6,018 nt of DNA, taken from Flavobacteriia bacterium (GTDB lineage: Bacteria; Bacteroidota; Bacteroidia; Flavobacteriales; Flavobacteriaceae). Under the pieces are notes generated by a model. It saw nothing but the letters and a program-made list of their open reading frames with translations, was not told the origin of the DNA and ran no database searches. A program made the translations under genes and the position numbers. Positions 1 through 5,135 of this stretch are shown piece after piece; within the stretch, counting starts at the first letter, position 1; the number at the start of each line of letters is the position of its first letter. The stretch covers positions 1-6,018 of the forward strand of contig DRQI01000119.1 in NCBI GenBank assembly GCA_011330545.1. Reading direction: 5' to 3'.

Positions 1-674
1 TAGGTGGTTGAAAATAACCAGGCATCGATGGTTTGCAAGAGAATACCAACCGGAATTATCAGTACGGCAATAATTTTAATCGATTTTGCTTGTAGTGCTT
101 TTTGCGTTTTGCTGCCTGTCCAGTTGAGTGATAACTTACCGTACCATTTACTCAATTTCGGATTCTTCTCTTTAAAGTATTCTTTGAGGATTGCCAAGTC
201 TGGCAATAACGGAAAATATAATAACAATAAGCTGATAACGATATAGGTAGGGATAATAATTACATCCCAGGTAATAGGCGATTGCAGCCGTGCATGGATA
301 AAAAGGTTAAGAATCCTGTCGGGGCGAGCCATATCGATCATAATGGTAATGCCGGCCATAACGATAGCCGCCACTGCAATAATTTCGGCAATTCTAACTA
401 GCGGTGTCCTCCATGAATTGTTGGTCAACCTTAAAATGGCAACGGCAACAGAGCCTACAAAACTTGTGGCCACGAAAAATACAAAGTTTGAAATGTAAAT
501 TCCCCAAAGTGCATAATCGCGCATATTGGTAACTACTTGCCCTTTGCGTACTTGATCAATATAAGCAATAACTCCTGCGAAGATGACAATACTTAAAAAA
601 CTAACCCATAGTACTCCTAACGTACCAAATTTTTTAGGTGCTAAATCTTTTGTTATTGTTTCGTAATTTTTCAT
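1..674 (-). CDS. NrfD/PsrC-family quinone-interacting membrane subunit (ActC-like), partial at left edge
   Basis: This is the N-terminal 224 residues of a polytopic inner-membrane protein; the C-terminus lies beyond the window. Hydrophobic segments fall at about residues 18-38, 55-80, 92-114, 135-158 and 200-221. The stretch MRDYALWGIYISNFVFF (51-67), the motif IDMARPDR (113-120) and QSPITWDV (131-138) match, from memory, the conserved pattern of NrfD-family proteins, particularly the ActC/ActF branch of alternative complex III. NrfD subunits oxidise or reduce quinol and pass electrons to a periplasmic Fe-S partner. That partner is encoded immediately upstream, with its stop codon only 2 nt before this ATG, so the two are almost certainly translationally coupled. 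The ATG is the natural start because it sits right at the upstream gene's end. The family is clear; whether it works as quinol oxidase or quinone reductase is not. Confidence 0.9.
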   Translation of the reverse strand, partial: MKNYETITKDLAPKKFGTLGVLWVSFLSIVIFAGVIAYIDQVRKGQVVTNMRDYALWGIYISNFVFFVATSFVGSVAVAILRLTNNSWRTPLVRIAEIIAVAAIVMAGITIMIDMARPDRILNLFIHARLQSPITWDVIIIPTYIVISLLLLYFPLLPDLAILKEYFKEKNPKLSKWYGKLSLNWTGSKTQKALQAKSIKIIAVLIIPVGILLQTIDAWLFSTT

Positions 675-676
675 AA

Positions 677-1642
677 TTATTCAGGTTTTTCAACAGATTG
701 AAATTCTGTATATTGTGCCAAGCCTTCTTCAAAATTGACCAATCTGTCTACCGGAGGCAAATAATAAACACTGGGTTCTGTGCCTAGGCTTTCCAACAAC
801 CTGTAACCGGCTTTCTCGGTTAATAATTTGCTCAACCGTACGGTTTCTTCACCATTGGTAACGGTGTCTTCATATTTATCGCCAAAATAAAATACGCCAT
901 TAGGGCAGGCTGTTACACAGTGAGGAAGCTCGCCGTTTTTTATGGCATGTGGACAAAAGTCGCATTTATCAACAGTGCCTTTGATGCTTGGCATGCCGGC
1001 ATATTCGGGTGAACCGTGTTCCATATCCATAGTAATTTCACTTAATTCGCCTTGTTTAGGTTCTTGCCAGTTAAATACCCTTGTAGAGTAGGGGCAGGCT
1101 GCCATACAAAAACGGCAACCGATACAGCGTTGGTTGTCTATTAAAACTAGGCCGTCTTTTCTTTTAAAAGTAGCATCTACGGGGCAAACGGTAACACAAG
1201 CCGGTTTGTCACAATGTTGGCAAGTAGTTGGCATCCAATACGGAGCCGTATCTTCAGACTCTTGCATTTTATATACTTTTAGCCAAGCATTGTCTCCGGT
1301 AATATAATGGTATTTGTTACAGGCTTTTTGGCATTTTAAGGCATTTTTACATTTTGCCAAGTCTATTACCATTACAAATTTTCGGTTGGGAATACCTTCT
1401 CTAACATTGTATTTTTTGTCTTGATTTTCAGGAGGTGTTACTTCAATAACTTCTGATGAATCTACTTCTATCAAGGTACCGTCAGTAGTCATTAATTCCA
1501 TTGTATCACCAGAGGCATTTTTTGTTTTTGCATTTAGCTTAGTAGCAAATTTTGACAATCCAATACCTCCAATGGCAGTGATAAGGCCAACTTTCAATCC
1601 TTTGCTAAGAAATGTACGTCTAGAATTATTATTTTTTCCCAT
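677..1642 (-). CDS. Tat-exported 4-cluster ferredoxin-type Fe-S subunit (PsrB/NrfC/DmsB-like)
   Basis: A 321-residue electron-transfer subunit predicted to act in the periplasm as partner of the NrfD protein encoded 2 nt downstream. Residues 6-13 (NSRRTFLS) form a strong twin-arginine motif, followed by a hydrophobic segment to about residue 30. Four cysteine groups follow: C98-x5-C104-x3-C108; CxxCx4CxxxCP at 141-153; CxxCxxCxxxCP at 173-183; and CxxCx11CxxxCP at 227-246. This is the layout of the DmsB/PsrB/NrfC family, except that the second cysteine of the first group is Ala101. That site may therefore carry a [3Fe-4S] cluster or an altered one. A linker at about 48-68 carries a DGTLIEV motif that also occurs in the small upstream protein. 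The size is larger than a minimal NrfC because of this linker and a C-terminal tail. The catalytic partner, if there is one, is not in the window. Confidence 0.93.
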   Translation of the reverse strand: MGKNNNSRRTFLSKGLKVGLITAIGGIGLSKFATKLNAKTKNASGDTMELMTTDGTLIEVDSSEVIEVTPPENQDKKYNVREGIPNRKFVMVIDLAKCKNALKCQKACNKYHYITGDNAWLKVYKMQESEDTAPYWMPTTCQHCDKPACVTVCPVDATFKRKDGLVLIDNQRCIGCRFCMAACPYSTRVFNWQEPKQGELSEITMDMEHGSPEYAGMPSIKGTVDKCDFCPHAIKNGELPHCVTACPNGVFYFGDKYEDTVTNGEETVRLSKLLTEKAGYRLLESLGTEPSVYYLPPVDRLVNFEEGLAQYTEFQSVEKPE

Positions 1643-1663
1643 AATTAGTATATTACATTACAC

Positions 1664-1924
1664 TCAATGCTTTTTATGTAGCCAATTCAAAAATGACGTG
1701 TTTGAAAGTTTTTTTTGAATTACGGTTGATTTTCTAACCGTACTTTTTTTAACCCTTACCGTAGAGCCGTCAGGTTTTAACAAAGTGCTAAATTCGTCTT
1801 CAGTTGCGGTTTCCGAGAAAGTATCCCTATCGTTAGTAGTGCCAAATCCTAAAAAAGGGAGTAAGAGGCCACTTCCTAAAATGGGTAAAATATTTCTTCT
1901 TGACATTGGTTTTCCTTTTCTCAT
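1664..1924 (-). CDS. small protein with twin-arginine-like N-terminus, function unknown
   Basis: An 86-residue protein, or 80 residues if translation starts at the internal ATG at 1906. That inner start is attractive: it is preceded by AAAGGA about 6-7 nt upstream and leads directly into MSRRNIL, whereas the outer ATG has no obvious ribosome binding site. The SRRNIL motif and the hydrophobic stretch ILPILGSGLLLPFLGFG resemble a Tat signal or membrane anchor. The middle contains LLKPDGSTVRVKKSTV, which parallels LMTTDGTLIEVDSSEV in the Fe-S protein encoded 21 nt downstream. The C-terminus is basic and ends in HKKH. There are no cysteines or heme motifs. It has no recognised function; a small accessory, assembly or anchoring factor of the redox complex is possible. 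It could instead be a decayed copy of the Fe-S protein's N-terminus, but its intact frame and operon position argue for a real gene. Confidence 0.72.
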   Translation of the reverse strand: MRKGKPMSRRNILPILGSGLLLPFLGFGTTNDRDTFSETATEDEFSTLLKPDGSTVRVKKSTVRKSTVIQKKLSNTSFLNWLHKKH

Positions 1925-1951
1925 CTGACTGTGTTTTTAGGGTTTGAACTA

Positions 1952-1999
1952 AAAAAACAGTAAAGAAACATAGAAATACATGTTTGTTTACTGTTTTTT
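1952..1999 (-). terminator. strong A/T-flanked hairpin, likely intrinsic terminator or attenuator
   Basis: AAAAAACAGTAAA (1952-1964) is the exact reverse complement of TTTACTGTTTTTT (1987-1999). After one G/G mismatch, AAACAT (1966-1971) also pairs with ATGTTT (1980-1985), leaving an 8-nt loop. Read on the minus strand, the stem ends in a run of seven T, as in an intrinsic terminator. The A-run and T-run are symmetric, so it could also work on the plus strand. It lies 18 nt after the stop of the beta-barrel gene and before the small Tat-like gene. No convincing promoter was seen between it and 1924, so partial read-through is likely if the downstream genes depend on the upstream promoter. Confidence 0.75.
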
Positions 2000-2016
2000 C
2001 ATCATTAGACTTATTT

Positions 2017-2901
2017 TTAAAAATTATATATTCTCGTAATATTAAATCCGACAAGGAATTGGCCTCCGCCTTTTCCAAAAGGATTGAATTCGCCTCTACC
2101 GAACCCGTCATTTTGATTAAACATGTAATTCTTTTGCGGTACAATACCGTTGTAATTAGTGATGAATAATTGAAAAGCATGGGCGGAGGTTGAAAATTCA
2201 AAACCCATACTAATTCCGGGAGACGGATTGTCTTTTAAAAATTCGGTAATCGGCTGGCTGTAATCTATCATTATTGAAGTTTGGGGGCTGATTTTATAAC
2301 GCCCGCCAAAGGCAATGGCTACCATATCGTTTCTCATAGTATTTTTTACAATATTATAATGAGAAATACTCGGTGCTACTTGTAATGATAATTTTGAATT
2401 AAACCGGCGGGCAATAATCAATTGATTAAAGTAAGAATAGCGGTCTTCAAGATTTACAAAAAGGCCTTGATTTTTCTTACGTGCATCAATGGTAAAGTTT
2501 CCGTAATAAGAAACACTTACAGGAATTTTATCTGAGCGGGTTTGCCGTAACAGGCTCACTTTCCAGTTAAAATCTTGCAGGCGGTCAAATTTTGTGGTTC
2601 CGAATCCGATGGTAACTCTTTCGTGGATACCGTAGGCTAAACCGATTCTAATATTTGACGGTGCCCAGAACCCTGCTAAATCATTTGTACCTCCATTAAT
2701 CAAACCAAATCTGTGTGACATCTGTACTTCCATAGCATTTTTATGGAGAAGCACATTGGTAGGATTGTCAATAATATAAGAGCTTTCGAAAGCGGCGCGT
2801 TGTGGCTTATCTTTTTTAATAGAATCTTTAACCTTTTCTTGAGAAAAGACAAGTATCGGTACTACTAAAAAAACGTAAAGTAATAAGTTATAATTTTTCA
2901 T
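2017..2901 (-). CDS. DUF5777-like outer-membrane beta-barrel protein
   Basis: A 294-residue protein with a Sec signal peptide (MKNYNLLLYVFLVVPILVFS, likely cut before Gln21), a polar linker to about residue 45, and then alternating amphipathic beta-strands to the end. The protein ends in Phe (TRIYNF), the classic C-terminal signature of outer-membrane beta-barrels. The pattern with SHRFG near residue 63, then RIGLAYGIHERVTIGFG and a KFDRLQDFNWKVSLLRQ stretch, fits my memory of the DUF5777 family. That family has no established function and is often found near cytochromes in Bacteroidota. The gene starts 17 nt after the stop of the cytochrome gene, which supports cotranscription. In this setting it may be a porin-like partner for the two heme lipoproteins; that role is inference. 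A strong hairpin follows the gene. Confidence 0.82.
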   Translation of the reverse strand: MKNYNLLLYVFLVVPILVFSQEKVKDSIKKDKPQRAAFESSYIIDNPTNVLLHKNAMEVQMSHRFGLINGGTNDLAGFWAPSNIRIGLAYGIHERVTIGFGTTKFDRLQDFNWKVSLLRQTRSDKIPVSVSYYGNFTIDARKKNQGLFVNLEDRYSYFNQLIIARRFNSKLSLQVAPSISHYNIVKNTMRNDMVAIAFGGRYKISPQTSIMIDYSQPITEFLKDNPSPGISMGFEFSTSAHAFQLFITNYNGIVPQKNYMFNQNDGFGRGEFNPFGKGGGQFLVGFNITRIYNF

Positions 2902-2918
2902 GTCTGTTTTCTTAAAGG

Positions 2919-3296
2919 TTAATTATTTAAAGCTCCTTGGTCAATCCATGCTTTTACTAAATCTATTTTAGAATCGGGCCATTGAGAGCCGGGAGGCATC
3001 AATGGTACATTGTCAATTCCTAATAATGATTTATATAAGGTACTGGCCTCTGCATCACCGGGAACTACAAATCCGTTTAACAAGTCGTTGTACGAAACAT
3101 CATCTCGTAAATCTGGTGGTTGATTTCCGTTATGGCATCCAACACATTGATTCCATAAAGGAATAATATCATCTTTGTAAGAGATATTGGTTCCGGGGTC
3201 AATGATGTCAACTTCTTCTTTGTAAGCGTCATAATAACAGGAGGTCATAAACAAACTCATACTTACCATTAATATATTTTGAAATATTTTTTTCAT
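2919..3296 (-). CDS. monoheme c-type cytochrome lipoprotein
   Basis: A 125-residue protein. A lipoprotein signal peptide ends in the lipobox FMTSC with lipidated Cys20. The heme-attachment motif CVGCH is at residues 51-55, preceded by IIPLWNQ, and the likely distal ligand Met100 sits in PLMPPGS. This arrangement (CxxCHNGN near the start, LMPPG about 45 residues later, WIDQGA at the end) is typical of small soluble cytochrome c domains related to the Planctomycete-type cytochrome C group. Such proteins shuttle single electrons and would sit anchored on the periplasmic or outer face of the outer membrane. The gene is 17 nt upstream of the beta-barrel gene and 172 nt downstream of the heme-domain lipoprotein gene, with a hairpin in that gap. 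The specific redox partner is unknown. Confidence 0.92.
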   Translation of the reverse strand: MKKIFQNILMVSMSLFMTSCYYDAYKEEVDIIDPGTNISYKDDIIPLWNQCVGCHNGNQPPDLRDDVSYNDLLNGFVVPGDAEASTLYKSLLGIDNVPLMPPGSQWPDSKIDLVKAWIDQGALNN

Positions 3297-3392
3297 TTGT
3301 TTGTGTTTATTATTTTAAAAGTCACAAAACATTTATAGGGGTTATTTTACATTGAGTATTCATTTTTTTGAATTTCTCAAAGATGTTTTATG

Positions 3393-3409
3393 TTCAAATC
3401 TTATTTGAA
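3393..3409. repeat. 17-bp hyphenated inverted repeat
   Basis: TTCAAAT (3393-3399) and ATTTGAA (3403-3409) are perfect complements around the spacer CTT. On the minus strand it follows the larger hairpin at 3425-3460 and precedes the cytochrome gene by about 97 nt. It could be a second weak stem-loop or an operator; the short AT-rich arms make either assignment tentative. Confidence 0.45.
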
Positions 3410-3424
3410 AGCCCGTGCGTTAGG

Positions 3425-3460
3425 GCTAAAAGTGCAAGTAATTTTACCTGCACTTTTAGC
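3425..3460 (-). terminator. long hairpin after the heme-domain gene, possible terminator, attenuator or mRNA-stability stem
   Basis: GCTAAAAGTGCA (3425-3436) pairs perfectly with TGCACTTTTAGC (3449-3460). The 12-nt loop can close further through GTAA/TTAC (3438-3441 with 3444-3447) after one mismatch. It begins 8 nt after the stop codon at 3469-3471. On the minus strand the stem is followed by CCTAACGCACGGGC rather than a T-run, so it is not a canonical intrinsic terminator. Partial termination, or protection of the upstream mRNA 3' end to set different protein levels, fits better. Confidence 0.6.
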
Positions 3461-3468
3461 GGCAAGAA

Positions 3469-4722
3469 CTAATTTTCAAATTTCATGGTTAAGAAATTAG
3501 ACTGGGCATGCCCGATAGCAGCATTATTAAAAATAACCAGTCCGAAAGGAATCTCTTCACCTAATACAAATACAGCATCATTAGGGTCTCCTGTATTTAA
3601 TTTTCTTTTAATTTCCAATTGCCAACCGGAGCCTACATGTTTGGCCCTTACTTGAGTTTCTGACCTGTGGTCGTTTCCTGCACCACCCGGATTGATGATG
3701 ATACTTGGCATTCTTTTACTACCGAAACCTTGGAAATAGTCAGGGTCGCCGTTAGGGTCAAGAGTTGAGCCGTCTGCTAAGGTCAATACACCATTGGCTG
3801 CAACACCGGTAACGGCAACTGCGGTTCCATTGTCAATTTCGGCCTGTGTTATCCAATAATAGTAGTCTCTATTTTTGATTACGTATTTGGGCCCGCTAAA
3901 ACCGGTAGCACCATCTGTAAACTTCATAGAAGTGCTATACATACCAATACCTTCATCAGCTTTTCGCCCGTTGGCAGCAGCAGTCCCTTCTTTACCATCA
4001 GCATCTCTCACGTATCCGTCATCTACAGATTGAGATAATTCGTTCCTATCGCGTTTCCAGTGCCATAAATCAGCCAATTCACCGGTATTACTCATATAGT
4101 GTCTGGTAGTTTTTTGTCCTGGTTGCGGATTTATCAATCCTGTATGGCAAGTTACTGTACAAGTTCCTCCGGCAAAGCCTTCAGGGAAACTGCCGTTTAC
4201 TTTAATAGGGAACATCATAGCAAACTTGTCTTCATAAAACTTATCATTTTTATGATTGGCATATTTATTTTCTTGTTGCCATTTGCTGGTAGTAGCATTA
4301 AAATACCAAGATTGTCGATCTCTACTATCGGCTTCATCTTCCCATTCAAATAAAAGATAGAGAAATTCTCCGTCGTGGCCACCGCGCAATTTGTATTTAT
4401 AAACTTCTCCTGTATAAGGGTCCATTAAATCTTTAGGTTCAACAGAGGCGTCTCCATTGCTAGAACTGTTTAACGGAATAATTCTATCACCGGCTGAAGA
4501 AACAGTAGCTTTGTTGATAAGAGGCCTAGCTTCTTCCCAAACGTCATCTATTTCTCCATCGAAAACAGGTGTTGTTGAAAATCTTTTGACCAACAAAACA
4601 TCTGAACTTTGTCCAACCCCCGGATCTATCGGAGTAATTGTAGGAGCATCATCATGTGTGCAGTTTACTAATATAATTAGAAATAATACTGCGAATACCA
4701 AACTTACTTTTTGTGTCTTCAT
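3469..4722 (-). CDS. ethylbenzene-dehydrogenase-like heme-binding domain lipoprotein
   Basis: A 417-residue protein. A hydrophobic signal ends at Cys21 (ILVNC, a relaxed lipobox), followed by THDD. The mature part matches the cytochrome c-552/DMSO-reductase-like heme-binding domain (Pfam EB_dh) as I recall it: FDGEIDDVWEEA at 54-65, then GGHDGEFLYLLFEWED at 114-129, EDKFAMMFPI at 164-173 and LWHWKRDR at 219-226. The Met169/Met170 region corresponds to the usual heme-ligand region of the family. Residues 188-193 read CTVTCH, a C-x3-CH motif rather than the standard CxxCH, so any covalent heme attachment would be atypical. The family includes gamma subunits of DMSO-reductase-type enzymes and stand-alone cytochromes. 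This is the first gene of the cluster; its ATG lies about 30 nt from the predicted transcription start. The substrate or partner is unknown. Confidence 0.83.
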   Translation of the reverse strand: MKTQKVSLVFAVLFLIILVNCTHDDAPTITPIDPGVGQSSDVLLVKRFSTTPVFDGEIDDVWEEARPLINKATVSSAGDRIIPLNSSSNGDASVEPKDLMDPYTGEVYKYKLRGGHDGEFLYLLFEWEDEADSRDRQSWYFNATTSKWQQENKYANHKNDKFYEDKFAMMFPIKVNGSFPEGFAGGTCTVTCHTGLINPQPGQKTTRHYMSNTGELADLWHWKRDRNELSQSVDDGYVRDADGKEGTAAANGRKADEGIGMYSTSMKFTDGATGFSGPKYVIKNRDYYYWITQAEIDNGTAVAVTGVAANGVLTLADGSTLDPNGDPDYFQGFGSKRMPSIIINPGGAGNDHRSETQVRAKHVGSGWQLEIKRKLNTGDPNDAVFVLGEEIPFGLVIFNNAAIGHAQSNFLTMKFEN

Positions 4723-4756
4723 AATAGTAGATATTTATTTAATTTTAATCTTACCC

Positions 4757-4764
4757 TAAAATTA
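4757..4764 (-). promoter_or_regulatory. candidate Bacteroidota -7 box for the redox cluster
   Basis: On the minus strand this reads TAATTTTA, matching the Bacteroidota -7 consensus TAnnTTTG except at the last base. The predicted start of transcription is near 4751-4753, giving a leader of about 30 nt to the ATG at 4722. The -33 position, about 20 nt further upstream, reads TAA rather than TTG and abuts the palindrome at 4787-4800. That is what an activator-dependent promoter would look like. Confidence 0.5.
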
Positions 4765-4786
4765 AGGACAGAAAAAAGCAGGATTT

Positions 4787-4800
4787 ATGACTTAAGTCAT
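4787..4800. promoter_or_regulatory. perfect 14-bp palindrome, candidate Crp/Fnr-type operator
   Basis: ATGACTTAAGTCAT is its own exact reverse complement. TGAC and GTCA half-sites separated by 4 bp resemble the geometry of Crp/Fnr-superfamily sites (compare FNR, TTGAT-n4-ATCAA). The centre lies about 41-42 bp upstream of the transcription start predicted from the -7 box at 4757-4764, the classic class II activator position. The identity of the regulator is inference; no regulator gene is in the window. Confidence 0.6.
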
Positions 4801-4844
4801 CTTTTGAAAAAAAGTAATATTCAGATAATCAATAAGTTAACATA

Positions 4845-5044
4845 TTTTAACAATTTTTTTACAAAAATTTTTTTAAATGAAAGGAAATATTTGTTACACA
4901 AGGGAGTAATTTTTGTTACATAAGAGGTGAATTCAAAATTAAATTTCGCTTGAAAATTTATAAATTGTTAAAATTATGCTATAGAAAATATTAAAAATTT
5001 AATTTTCAGTTATTTACGAGTGTTAAATTATAAAATTGTTAAAA
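4845..5044. repeat. three copies of TTTTAACAATTT in both orientations
   Basis: TTTTAACAATTTT occurs at 4845-4857 and its exact reverse complement AAAATTGTTAAAA at 5032-5044. A 12-nt copy, AAATTGTTAAAA, occurs at 4962-4973. The copies lie only in the divergent intergenic region. In DNA this AT-rich some matches are expected by chance, so a protein-binding role is uncertain. Confidence 0.35.
4890..4920. repeat. paired TTTGTTACA direct repeat, 22-bp period
   Basis: TTTGTTACA is found at 4890-4898 and 4912-4920, each followed by one variable base and AAG. The 22-bp spacing is close to two helical turns, which would place both copies on the same face of the DNA. It may be a tandem binding site for a regulator of either divergent gene, or chance similarity. 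Confidence 0.4.
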
Positions 5045-5082
5045 ATGCATTTTTTTATTTTTAAATTAATAATAGCTTATCG

Positions 5083-5112
5083 TTAAACAATAGGCCATAT
5101 TTTTTAACTTTG
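5083..5112 (+). promoter_or_regulatory. Bacteroidota-type promoter for the E2 gene
   Basis: TAACTTTG at 5105-5112 is an exact match to the Bacteroidota -7 consensus TAnnTTTG and is followed by C, as is common. A weak -33 element TTA (5083-5085) lies 19 bp upstream. Transcription would start near 5117-5120, giving a short leader of under 20 nt before the ATG at 5136. Confidence 0.7.
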
Positions 5113-5135
5113 CACGATTAATACAATTTTAAGGT

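Larger units (their letters stand above)
4723..5135. other. divergent, very AT-rich intergenic region
   Basis: About 410 bp separate the leftward redox cluster from the rightward E2 gene. The region holds a predicted leftward promoter with an upstream palindrome, two short repeat families and a predicted rightward promoter near 5083-5112. Open frames that cross it have no recognisable protein features. The length is generous for two simple promoters and suggests additional regulator binding. Confidence 0.7.

Noticed and set aside
4..246. Plus-strand open frame of 80 codons
   Set aside because: It is antisense to the NrfD gene, whose frame gives clear family motifs and membrane segments; the plus-strand product has no recognisable features.
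1..674. Assignment of the Fe-S/NrfD pair to a full alternative complex III
   Set aside because: The NrfD fragment resembles ActC, but alternative complex III has a large fused ActB protein and a pentaheme ActA upstream of ActC. Here the Fe-S protein is a stand-alone PsrB-type subunit and no pentaheme cytochrome is present.
1833..2201. Minus-strand open frame of 122 codons
   Set aside because: It overlaps both the beta-barrel gene end and the small Tat-like gene start, runs through the hairpin, and has a low-complexity product unlike a real protein.
4099..4759. Plus-strand open frames at 4099-4353 and 4457-4759
   Set aside because: Both are antisense to the heme-domain lipoprotein gene, which has a signal peptide and conserved motifs; they have no promoter or protein features of their own.
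4934..4941. Exact TAATTTTG (-7-like box) on the minus strand, about 210 nt upstream of the redox cluster
   Set aside because: No -33 TTG is found at the right distance and the leader would be long; such boxes are common by chance in this AT-rich stretch. The box at 4757-4764 is better placed.
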